Of a stretch of DNA of 48,547 nucleotides, positions 7,107 through 14,754 are shown in pieces. This DNA comes from CAYZAW01 sp964476505 (GTDB lineage Bacteria; Bacillota; Clostridia; Christensenellales; CAG-138). Every line of letters begins with the position of its first letter. Position 1 is the stretch's first letter. Location: contig CAYZAW010000010.1 in assembly GCA_964476505.1 (NCBI GenBank), forward strand, positions 1-48,547, given 5' to 3'. The notes below the pieces were generated by a model. That model was not told where the DNA came from. It worked only from the letters and a program-made list of their open reading frames with translations, and made no database searches. The position numbers were made by a program, and so were the translations under genes.

Positions 7107-9454
7107 AGGTTAGCGTCCTCCTGCTTTGTAATGAGATATAGGTTGGAGCCGTTATCCGATAACAGCCGCGTCTGTTCGTTATAATTACTGCCCATGAACT
7201 GATTGTTGAGCTTTACTCCGGCAGTCAGCGCGTCCCCGTAACAGGTATAGTCCTCCACGCAGTCCGTCAACGAATAATACCTGTTGGCCGTTCTCAGCAC
7301 CAAGCCATTTGGCTTGAGCTTCATGGGGACGATGTGCTTTACCAAGCCGCCAAAGCGCTTGATGAACAGCGGCTGCGGGCGCGTTTGGATGCGGTACTTC
7401 GCTTCCCGCTCCATGTCCACGGTTTTGAGCACGTCGCAGCCCTCGGCGGCGGTACACTGCGTTTGGAAAAAGCCCGTTACCGCCTCGTGCCCGTCCGCTG
7501 CTGTCACCTGCCACTGCACCTTGTTTTGCTTTACCTGCGGCATGCGGGTAAAGCGCCCGTATTGCAGAGTGCGCCTATGTGCCTTGTAAAAGGCGATCTG
7601 CGCCGCCACTTCTTTTTTCTCCACCGGGGAAAGCTCTCCCAGATCCAGCTCGTAACCCAAGCAGCCAAACGCCGATACATGGAAGCGAGTCGGTAACGGC
7701 GTATCCCGAAGGGTCTGCTGGTGCGGCGCTTGGGAAACATGCGCGCCCATGCAGCTGATGGGATACAGGTACGACAGGCCTTCCTGTATTTTTAAGCGCT
7801 CCATGGGGTCGGTATCGTCGGACGCCCACGCCTGCGGAGAATAACAAAGCATCCCCAGATCAAAGCGGTTGCCGCCGGAGGCACAGCTTTCCAGTAAAAT
7901 ATCCGGGCGCGGGCGGAATATCCGCTCCAACACCTCATACAGGCCCATGATGTAGCTGTGGCAGAACCGTCCCTGCTCGGTAAGCACAGGCGAATACGCG
8001 TCGCTGATATGCCGGTTCATGTCCCACTTCACATAGGAGATGGGGGCGCTGTCCAGCACCGCACCCACCTGCTCTACGATGTAATCCCTAACGGCAGGAT
8101 TGCACAAGTCCAGCACCATTTGGTTGCGCCCAAGCGTGGGGGTTCTTCCGGGCGTGGCTACCGCCCAGTCCGGGTGGGCGCGGTACAGGTCGCTGTTTGG
8201 ATTGACCATTTCCGGCTCCATCCAAAGGCCAAACTGCATGCCGAGCCTTTTGATCTGCGCACCCAAGCCCGAAAGGCCGCCCGGCAGCTTTTTGCGGTTA
8301 ACGGTATAATCCCCCAAGCCCGCCGTATCGTCGTTTCGTGCGCCAAACCAGCCGTCGTCCAGCACAAACAGCTCCACGCCCAGCTTCTTGGCCTGCCGGG
8401 CAAGCTTTACGAGTTTGCGCTGGTTAAATTGAAAAAAACAGGCTTCCCAATCGTTTACAAGCACCGGGCGGCTTCTTTCCTGCCAATTGCCCCGAACGAT
8501 CCTTCCGTTCACAAAATCGTGCATGTTGTGGGATAGGCCGTTGAATCCCCGGTTGGAGTAAGACAGCACCGCCTGCGGGCTTTCAAATGCTTCGTCCGTA
8601 CCCAGCGTCCATAAAAAGCAATGCGGGTTGATGCCAACGCCGATGCGCAGCACATCCTGCGCGGTTTTTTCCGCAAAGCCCAGATGGTTGCCGCTGTACA
8701 CCAAGTTGATGCCGATGCACGCGCCCTGCATTTCTCCGGCGGCATCCTCCGCGAGTATAAAGCCGGGATTGTGCCGGTTGGAGGAATTGCCCGTTTGCGA
8801 GGCGTTCACGTACATCCCGTACTCCACGGGGCGGCTGTGGCGATGCGCTTCGCGTATCCATCCGCCGTCGAAGGTATACAGCGTGTAGCCGATGTCCGGC
8901 ACATCCACGCTCATGGACAAGAACCGCCGCAGCTGCAACGGCTTCTCGCTGCGGTTCACGATCACCGCGCGGCGGCCAATCACATTGGTACTATAAAACA
9001 CGGCGTAGTACAGCCGCAGCTCTGTTTGGTTGTGCGCGTCAAGTAGGGTGACCTCCAGCGTTTCGTCCTCGCCGTAGGCTTGGGGCAGCGTTTCCATCTC
9101 TACCCCGCCCGGTATGATGCGGTGACTTTGATACACAAAATCACTGGTAAAGGTGCCGTCCGGCATCACCGCCTCGATGGGAGAATACCTGAAATCCCCG
9201 CAGCCGATGCCGCTCCACTCCAATGGCACGTTATCCAAGCAATACAGCTTATCCCCCTCGCGGTAGCAAACGTTGCTTCCCACCTCCGCCGTGCGCTTAA
9301 AGAGCAGCGCATCAGCGGGCTGTTCGGTCAGCCTGATACCGTAATGGATATGCTCCAAATGCCCGTAGGCTGAGATGCGGAACCAATAACTGGTATCCTG
9401 TGTATCCAGCCGGAAGAGCTTTTGGGCTTCGTCATACGCGATACAGTTGCTCAC
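7103..9454 (-). CDS. Alpha-galactosidase, GH36
   Basis: This 783-residue enzyme has the full GH36 layout: an N-terminal beta-supersandwich domain, a TIM barrel (LFVLDDGWFGARNDD near residue 365) and a C-terminal beta domain. The nucleophile is the Asp of KWDMNRH (residue 478) and the acid/base lies in SDDTDP (546-549); the CASGGNRFD substrate loop is present. It removes terminal alpha-1,6-galactose from melibiose or raffinose-type sugars. With no signal peptide it acts in the cytoplasm on imported sugar. The start is a GTG overlapping the GH13 stop (GTGA), so the three genes of this operon are chained by overlaps. Confidence 0.95.
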   Translation of the reverse strand: MSNCIAYDEAQKLFRLDTQDTSYWFRISAYGHLEHIHYGIRLTEQPADALLFKRTAEVGSNVCYREGDKLYCLDNVPLEWSGIGCGDFRYSPIEAVMPDGTFTSDFVYQSHRIIPGGVEMETLPQAYGEDETLEVTLLDAHNQTELRLYYAVFYSTNVIGRRAVIVNRSEKPLQLRRFLSMSVDVPDIGYTLYTFDGGWIREAHRHSRPVEYGMYVNASQTGNSSNRHNPGFILAEDAAGEMQGACIGINLVYSGNHLGFAEKTAQDVLRIGVGINPHCFLWTLGTDEAFESPQAVLSYSNRGFNGLSHNMHDFVNGRIVRGNWQERSRPVLVNDWEACFFQFNQRKLVKLARQAKKLGVELFVLDDGWFGARNDDTAGLGDYTVNRKKLPGGLSGLGAQIKRLGMQFGLWMEPEMVNPNSDLYRAHPDWAVATPGRTPTLGRNQMVLDLCNPAVRDYIVEQVGAVLDSAPISYVKWDMNRHISDAYSPVLTEQGRFCHSYIMGLYEVLERIFRPRPDILLESCASGGNRFDLGMLCYSPQAWASDDTDPMERLKIQEGLSYLYPISCMGAHVSQAPHQQTLRDTPLPTRFHVSAFGCLGYELDLGELSPVEKKEVAAQIAFYKAHRRTLQYGRFTRMPQVKQNKVQWQVTAADGHEAVTGFFQTQCTAAEGCDVLKTVDMEREAKYRIQTRPQPLFIKRFGGLVKHIVPMKLKPNGLVLRTANRYYSLTDCVEDYTCYGDALTAGVKLNNQFMGSNYNEQTRLLSDNGSNLYLITKQEDANL

Positions 9455-11109
9455 TTTACCTTCTCCTTCAGCTTTTTGCCCTTTACAATCACGCCCTCAT
9501 ACGGCCACAGGCAGCCGTCGTACTCCTTGCGCTGGGGGTAGGTGGAAAGGATGGTTGCGCCGCCGTAGCCCACAAAGCGCGTGTTGGGGGAGAAGTTCAA
9601 CAGCACTAGGATACATTCGTCCTTCCATGTGCGGCAGTAAGCGCAGAAGGTACGCGTGGCCTCCATCAGCTTAAAATCTCCGTTTAAAAGCGTGCCGCTT
9701 TCGCTTCTGAGCTTGATGAGCTTTTTATAATACGAAAGCACGGAGTTAGGATCGTCCTTTTGTGCCTCGTAATTGATGGTTTGATAATTGCCGTTCACGG
9801 CAAGCCAAGGCGTGCCCGTGGAAAAGCCCGCATTCACGTCTGTATTCCACTGCATGGGGGTACGGGCATTGTCCCGGCTGACATGCCGCATGGCACGCCA
9901 GCGGTACCACTTGGGGAAGTGCATTTTCTTCATGAGCTTTTCTACGTTGTGAGACTCCACGTCGTTCAACTGCTCCATGGAGGTATAGTCAAAATTCGTC
10001 ATGCCGATCTCCTGCCCCTGATAGAGGAAGGGTGTGCCTTTTAGGGTTAAGAGCAGCGTTGCCAGCATTTTTGCGGATTCATCGTGCCACTTACGATCGT
10101 CGCCGTAGCGGGACACGCTTCTTGGCTGGTCGTGGTTTTCCAAGTACAGCGCGTTCCAAGGGAATTCCTTTTGCCAGCGGGCAAAGCACTCCATAAACTT
10201 TTGCGGCTTGAAGCGGGTGTGCAGCCATTTGATCTTAAACTCGTCCGCCTCCAAGTGCTCAAACTCGAACAGCATGTTGAGTTCTTTTCGCTCGGGGTCG
10301 ATAAAATCATGCGCTTCCTTTACGGAGACCATGGCGGTCTCCCCAACGGTAAAGCAATCGTAATGATCCAGCACGTCCTCGCGCAAACGCTTTAATATGT
10401 TGTGCGTGCCCTCGCGGGAGAGGTAATGCTCCACGCCGACAAGCGCCAGCTGCTTTTTGCCGTCCTCCAAAGAGTCTTTATACAGGCAGTTGATCACATC
10501 GCAGCGGAAGCCGGATACGCCTCTGTCCAACCAGAAGCGCAAAACATCCTCCACCTCCTCCAGCACCTTGGGGTTGCGCCAGTTTAGATCCGGCTGCTCG
10601 GTAGCAAACAGGTGCAGGTAATACTCCCCGCGCTCCTCGTCAAACGTCCAGCAGTCAGACGCGAAAAAACTCGTCCAGTTGTTGGGCGGGGCAATGCCGC
10701 GCGGGTTTTCTTTGGTTGCGCCCTTGCCGGGCCGCCAGATGTAATAATCCCGATAGGGGCTGTTGGGCTTTTTGCTTTCGATAAACCACCGGTGCTGATC
10801 GGAGGTGTGGTTTACCACCAAGTCCATCACGATCTTGATGTCTCTGGCGTTGGCCTCGGCAATCAGCCTGTCCATATCTTCAAGCGTGCCCAGCTTGGGG
10901 TGGATGTCCTTATAATTGCTGATATCGTATCCGTTATCCGCCCAAGGGGAGGGATACACGGGAGAAAGCCAGATGATCCCCGCGCCCAGCGCCTTGATAT
11001 CGTCTAAATGGGCGATGATGCCGGGGATATCCCCGTAACCGTCCCCATTGGAATCACAAAAGCTCATGGGGTAAATTTGATATGCCACCCGTTCCTTCCA
11101 CCACTCCAT
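9451..11109 (-). CDS. GH13 alpha-glucosidase (oligo-1,6-glucosidase or dextran glucosidase type)
   Basis: This 552-residue cytoplasmic enzyme opens with the typical WWKERVAYQIYPMSFCDSNGDG. The catalytic residues are visible: nucleophile Asp204 in GFRCDV, acid/base Glu257 in TVGET, and stabiliser Asp327 in ENHDQ. It releases glucose from short alpha-glucosides; the sequence around the nucleophile looks closer to DexB-like glucan 1,6-alpha-glucosidases than to maltases, which is inference. The ATG at 11109 has AAGGAGG eight bases upstream. It is the first gene of the operon with the GH36 enzyme and the symporter, so the set likely processes raffinose- and isomaltose-type sugars. Confidence 0.9.
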   Translation of the reverse strand: MEWWKERVAYQIYPMSFCDSNGDGYGDIPGIIAHLDDIKALGAGIIWLSPVYPSPWADNGYDISNYKDIHPKLGTLEDMDRLIAEANARDIKIVMDLVVNHTSDQHRWFIESKKPNSPYRDYYIWRPGKGATKENPRGIAPPNNWTSFFASDCWTFDEERGEYYLHLFATEQPDLNWRNPKVLEEVEDVLRFWLDRGVSGFRCDVINCLYKDSLEDGKKQLALVGVEHYLSREGTHNILKRLREDVLDHYDCFTVGETAMVSVKEAHDFIDPERKELNMLFEFEHLEADEFKIKWLHTRFKPQKFMECFARWQKEFPWNALYLENHDQPRSVSRYGDDRKWHDESAKMLATLLLTLKGTPFLYQGQEIGMTNFDYTSMEQLNDVESHNVEKLMKKMHFPKWYRWRAMRHVSRDNARTPMQWNTDVNAGFSTGTPWLAVNGNYQTINYEAQKDDPNSVLSYYKKLIKLRSESGTLLNGDFKLMEATRTFCAYCRTWKDECILVLLNFSPNTRFVGYGGATILSTYPQRKEYDGCLWPYEGVIVKGKKLKEKVK

Positions 11110-11187
11110 ATGCAGTTCCTCCTTATTGCCAATGCGTATTTTCAGTGTGTTCTATTGATTCAACACTATGATTTGCCCAGATACTTC

Positions 11188-11216
11188 ATTCTACCGCGAG
11201 AGGCTTTCTGCGTAAA
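11188..11216 (-). promoter_or_regulatory. Promoter of the GH13-GH36-symporter operon
   Basis: On the minus strand TTTACG (11211-11216) and TAGAAT (11188-11193) are 17 bases apart, about 80 bases before the GH13 start. No regulator gene lies next to the operon, and I could not identify an operator. Confidence 0.55.
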
Positions 11217-11332
11217 GCACAACTTTCCCCTGCCGTTCCCGGTTTTTCCTGTTCTCATAATCATTTTCATGCCCGTTTTCAAAGGAGCAAGGGCGGCGTT
11301 TGTGTTACGTTCCCCTGTAAGGAGGTGGTGCA

Positions 11333-11722
11333 ATGCAGAATGCAAAACGCTTGCAGGAGGCGGCGGACGCGTACTTTCAGGCCTGTGACGATACGCGGCA
11401 GGAAACGGTTTTAAAAAACGGAGAACTGCGTTACTATCAGGTGCCTTACACCATGGCGGGGCTGTGCGCGGCGCTTGGTATGAGCCGGGAGATGTTCTTA
11501 ACAGAAAGCAAAAAGCAAACCGCCGCGGGTACGCTTTTACGGGGTTATGCCGCAAAGATCGAACAGCACACGGTGGAGCGGGCGTTGTTGGGAGAGCTGA
11601 ACAACGCAGTTGCGGCGCTTCTTTTAAAAAGCTGGGGCTACGGAGAAGCCGCCGCCTCGGACGAGGACGTGCCCGCCGGCCTGACCGTGACCTTGGAGGA
11701 CAAGGAGGATTGGAGCCAATGA
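11333..11722 (+). CDS. Phage terminase small subunit
   Basis: This 129-residue protein resembles small terminase subunits of tailed phages, which recognise the packaging site and recruit the large subunit. Residues 1-55 have the YFQACDD...YTMAGLCAALGMSREMFL pattern, a helix-turn-helix-like region, and a helical C-terminal part (VERALLGELNNAVAALLLKSWGYG) ends in an acidic tail. A strong AAGGAGG precedes the ATG. It overlaps the large subunit by four bases. No portal, capsid, integrase or other phage gene is adjacent, so this is an isolated pair. Assignment rests on pattern plus the neighbouring large subunit. Confidence 0.8.
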   Translation: MQNAKRLQEAADAYFQACDDTRQETVLKNGELRYYQVPYTMAGLCAALGMSREMFLTESKKQTAAGTLLRGYAAKIEQHTVERALLGELNNAVAALLLKSWGYGEAAASDEDVPAGLTVTLEDKEDWSQ

Positions 11723-13068
11723 CAAACGCCTGCCGGCTTATGGGCTACCCCAACGCAAAGCAGCAGGCGTTCTTTTGCGCCACTGCCCGGCACATTGCTT
11801 ACGGCGGCGCAAGGGGCGGCGGCAAAAGCTGGGCCATGCGAAGAAAGTTTGTGCTGTTGGCGCTTCGCTACCCCAATTTACAACTGCTGCTGTTACGCCG
11901 CACCCTACAGGAATTGCAGGAGAATCACGGCAGGCCCTTGCAGGCGGAGCTGGCGGGCATTGCCAAGTACACATCCGGCAACCGCAGCTTTACCTTTCCC
12001 AACCGCTCCCGCATCCGCTTGGGCTATTGCGACAATGAAAGTGACGTGTACCAGTATCAGGGGCAGGAATACGATGTGATAGGCTTAGAAGAGGCCACGC
12101 ATTTTACCGAATTGCAGCAGCAGTTCTTGGCCACCTGCAACCGCACCACCCGTACGGACTTTACCCCGCGCATGTATTACACCTGCAACCCCGGCGGCGT
12201 AGGGCACGGCTGGGTAAAGCGGCTGTTTATCGATCGGGATTATCAAAACGGCGAGCGTGCGGAGGATTATGTGTTCATCCCCGCGCGGGTGCAGGATAAC
12301 CCGGCGCTGTTGCGTGCCGACCCGGGGTACCTCAGGATGCTTGAAAACCTGCCGCCCGCCCTACGCCGTGCGCATTTGGAGGGGGATTGGGATGCGCTGA
12401 TGGGGCAGTACTTTCCGGAATTCCGGCGGGAGCGGCATGTGATTTCCCCCTTCCCCATTCCGGATTGGTGGCGGCGCTTTCGCGCCATGGACTGGGGTTA
12501 TAACGACCCCTGCGCCACCTTGTGGTTTGCCTGCGGGCCGGACGGGCGCGTGTATGTGTATCGGGAGGAGTACGAACGGCAGGTGCTTGCAAGCGGCATG
12601 GCACAACGCATCCGTGCGCTGTCCGCCGGGGAGCGCATTGCCTATACCGCCGCCTCCCCGGACGCGTGGCAGAGCCGGGGGATGTTTCATCGCGGCGAGG
12701 ACGGCATTGCGGGGCACAGCATTGCTGAGGTGTTTGCAAACAACGGCGTGCCGCTTATCAGGGCGGATAACGCCCGTGTGCCCGGCTGGCAGCGGGTACG
12801 GGAATACCTAAAGGATGCGCCGGACGGCAAGCCGTATTTGCAGATATTTGCGTCCTGCCAAAACCTTATACGCACCCTTCCTCTGTTGTGCTACGACAAG
12901 CACAATTACGAGGACGCGGCAGACGGCGAGGATCACGCCCCGGAGGCGCTGCGCTACGGGCTGATGTCCCGCCCGCAGGTAAGCTGCCCGCCCCCAACAA
13001 AAAAAGCCCCCGTATACGACCCGCTGCAAAGCGAGCCGAAAACGGGTGGCGGATATTTTGGGTGCTAG
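11719..13068 (+). CDS. Phage terminase large subunit, complete
   Basis: This 449-residue protein is the ATPase-nuclease motor that cuts and pumps phage DNA into proheads. The ATPase half has a Walker A motif GGARGGGKS at residues 29-37 and a Walker B/catalytic Glu in DVIGLEEATHF (Glu124-125). The RNase H-like nuclease half has the acidic residues in AMDWGYNDP, ASPDAW and DHAPEALRYG. Length and motifs are intact, with no frameshift. The start is the ATG at 11719, which overlaps the small subunit stop (ATGA); the frame open upstream is a shadow of the small subunit. It ends at a terminator at 13126-13160. It is phage-derived and either a remnant or retained for use. Confidence 0.95.
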   Translation: MTNACRLMGYPNAKQQAFFCATARHIAYGGARGGGKSWAMRRKFVLLALRYPNLQLLLLRRTLQELQENHGRPLQAELAGIAKYTSGNRSFTFPNRSRIRLGYCDNESDVYQYQGQEYDVIGLEEATHFTELQQQFLATCNRTTRTDFTPRMYYTCNPGGVGHGWVKRLFIDRDYQNGERAEDYVFIPARVQDNPALLRADPGYLRMLENLPPALRRAHLEGDWDALMGQYFPEFRRERHVISPFPIPDWWRRFRAMDWGYNDPCATLWFACGPDGRVYVYREEYERQVLASGMAQRIRALSAGERIAYTAASPDAWQSRGMFHRGEDGIAGHSIAEVFANNGVPLIRADNARVPGWQRVREYLKDAPDGKPYLQIFASCQNLIRTLPLLCYDKHNYEDAADGEDHAPEALRYGLMSRPQVSCPPPTKKAPVYDPLQSEPKTGGGYFGC

Positions 13069-13091
13069 GTAAAAGGAGAACCCCGCCAATT

Positions 13092-13117
13092 GTAGGGGAC
13101 GTGCAGTTCGCGTCCCG
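13092..13117 (+). repeat. GTAGGGG hairpin repeat, copy 1
   Basis: This is an imperfect palindrome with the frame GTAGGGG...CCCG and stem GGGACG/CGTCCC. Three related copies are at 13169-13195, 13241-13266 and 41645-41671, each with a different but self-complementary stem. Confidence 0.7.
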
Positions 13118-13125
13118 CCAACTAT

Positions 13126-13160
13126 AAAACACTCCATGAAGTTCTCATGGGGTGTTTTGT
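13126..13160 (+). terminator. Terminator after the terminase pair
   Basis: A long stem (AAAACACTCCATGA at 13126-13139 with TCATGGGGTGTTTT at 13145-13158, one G-T pair) lies 57 bases after the terminase large subunit stop. Confidence 0.8.
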
Positions 13161-13168
13161 TTGTTTTA

Positions 13169-13195
13169 CGGGCGGATGTGGTCATCCGCCCCTAC
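13169..13195 (-). repeat. GTAGGGG hairpin repeat, copy 2
   Basis: The stem is GGGCGGATG/CATCCGCCC with an ACCA loop, within the family frame GTAGGGG...CCCG. It lies between the terminase terminator and the DUF4956 gene. Confidence 0.75.
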
Positions 13196-13240
13196 GATTG
13201 TTGCGGGGTCTGGTTTTCTGCCGAATTGTATTTGTTAAAA

Positions 13241-13266
13241 CGGGCCGCGCACTGCACGGCCCCTAC
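13241..13266 (-). repeat. GTAGGGG hairpin repeat, copy 3
   Basis: The stem is GGGCCG/CGGCCC in the same frame. It lies 23 bases past the DUF4956 stop, so it may act as that operon's 3' end structure, although it has no T-run. Confidence 0.7.
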
Positions 13267-13288
13267 GGTTTAATAGACTATATCTTTG

Positions 13289-13960
13289 CTAAGACACGAA
13301 TTCGCCTTGGTGTGCTACCAGTGTCGCATCGTAAACACCGTCAATACGCAGGAACCTGTCCACAACAGCGGTCTCCTCGTCCCGGAGGCGCAGCTCCAGC
13401 GTTAATTCCACGCCCTCGCGCTGCACGGTCTTGCTCTTGACCCGGCAGCGGGGAATTTTAGACAGCAGGTTCTTCACCGCAGGGCCCGCCGCCTCGTGGT
13501 AGTGGAGAATCATGAGGTACGGCATGCTGCCGCGCCCGCGCACCAGCGAGAGAACGACCAGCACCACGCCGATTACAAGCGCGCCTATCAGCGCCACATC
13601 AAAATACTGCACACCAAGCGCAATGCCCTCGCCCATTGCCCAGAACATGAACACCGTATCCATAGGCTCCTTCACAGCGGTACGGAAGCGGATGATAGAC
13701 AGCGCGCCCACCATGCCCAGAGATACCGTGAAGTTGTTGGAAATGATCATCAATACAAGCGTGGTCACCATGGTAAGCATGATGAGGCTCATGTTGAAGG
13801 AACGGGAGTACAGCACCCCCGCGAAGGTCTTTTTATAAATGAAGAAAATGAATACGCCAACAGCCAGCCCCGCCACCAGGGATATGATCACCTGTAATGG
13901 CGTAAGAGGGCTGTTGAACAGTTCCTTGATGTTGAACGCGGTTGCTACTGGGTCGGCCAT
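13289..13960 (-). CDS. DUF4956 membrane protein
   Basis: This 223-residue protein has about four hydrophobic segments in its first 140 residues and a soluble C-terminal domain with an alpha/beta ACT-like look. The conserved stretch GMVGALSIIRFRTAVKEPMDTVFMFWAMGEGIALG near residue 82 is diagnostic of DUF4956. It follows the VTC-domain gene by 95 bases and completes the CotH, VTC, DUF4956 set that recurs in many bacteria. Its molecular role is unknown; a membrane partner of the polyphosphate polymerase-like protein is a reasonable guess. Confidence 0.85.
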   Translation of the reverse strand: MADPVATAFNIKELFNSPLTPLQVIISLVAGLAVGVFIFFIYKKTFAGVLYSRSFNMSLIMLTMVTTLVLMIISNNFTVSLGMVGALSIIRFRTAVKEPMDTVFMFWAMGEGIALGVQYFDVALIGALVIGVVLVVLSLVRGRGSMPYLMILHYHEAAGPAVKNLLSKIPRCRVKSKTVQREGVELTLELRLRDEETAVVDRFLRIDGVYDATLVAHQGEFVS

Positions 13961-14055
13961 GTTGTTGGTTCCTCCTTGCGGTTGGTATGCTATTAACGGT
14001 TTGCCGCCTTACGGTACGGCGGTTGATAACTTGCATGCGCCAAAGCGCGTTTTTC

Positions 14056-14754
14056 CTAAAACTCGAACTTGCGGCACAGGCAGTATTTAGAGATCGCGCT
14101 GCGCTCGGCCGCCGCCACCTGCACCAGCGACTGGATATAAGCCGGTAGGTACTTATTGAACTTGATCTCCAGCACCATGTCGAACCCCTCCACCACCGGG
14201 CAGGTGGGAAGGTGCGGGTTGAACAGATCGACTGCGCGAAATGCAGTTCTGATATCGCTGTCGAAGGTAACGCGCACCTGCTCCGTTGGGAACACATACG
14301 CCTCGCGGTAATAGTCCACGATCACCTTGGGCTTTAAGCCTTGGGTTCGAAACGCCACGTACAGCTGCTTTGCAAAGTCCTCCGGGCGGGAAAGCAGTAC
14401 GCCGTAATTCCCGTGGATGATGTTATCACATTCCTCCCGGGAAAGCGAGAGGGAATGCTTTAATATGTACTGCCCCTCTTTATGCTTGCGCTCCAGCTTG
14501 ATGGTGCTGTCCGCCAGATTATAAATGCGGATGCGGTACTTGTCGCGCCCGCCAACGCCGTCCAGCTTTTCGCGAAGGGCGCTGTCGTCAAAATCGTCGA
14601 AATAGAGGCTGCGTATCATGTAACGCCCAGTCTTTTGGGCGAATTTGTCTCTATCCATGGTGAGGGAGAGCTTTTTAGAGAGTATTTGATACTCCCCGTT
14701 GGAGATGTAATACTTCAGCTCATGCCGGAAGGACGGGGCTTTTTTTACAGCCAT
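14056..14754 (-). CDS. VTC-domain (polyphosphate polymerase-like) protein
   Basis: This 232-residue protein matches the VTC domain, a tunnel fold that in yeast makes polyphosphate from ATP. Typical features are the opening FRHELKYYIS, RSLYFDDFDD near residue 48, the basic strand KYRIRIYN, the KLERKHKEG metal/triphosphate motif near residue 85, IVDYYREAY and the C-terminal VLEIKFNKYLP. Charged tunnel-lining residues appear kept, so it could be active. Its ATG overlaps the end of the CotH-type gene by ten bases, so the two are translationally coupled. No SPX domain is present. Substrate is inferred from the family. Confidence 0.85.
   Translation of the reverse strand: MAVKKAPSFRHELKYYISNGEYQILSKKLSLTMDRDKFAQKTGRYMIRSLYFDDFDDSALREKLDGVGGRDKYRIRIYNLADSTIKLERKHKEGQYILKHSLSLSREECDNIIHGNYGVLLSRPEDFAKQLYVAFRTQGLKPKVIVDYYREAYVFPTEQVRVTFDSDIRTAFRAVDLFNPHLPTCPVVEGFDMVLEIKFNKYLPAYIQSLVQVAAAERSAISKYCLCRKFEF

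Noticed and set aside
11464..11718. Upstream extension of the terminase large subunit
   Set aside because: This stretch is an alternate frame of the small subunit gene. The ATGA overlap gives a normal-length large subunit start at 11719.
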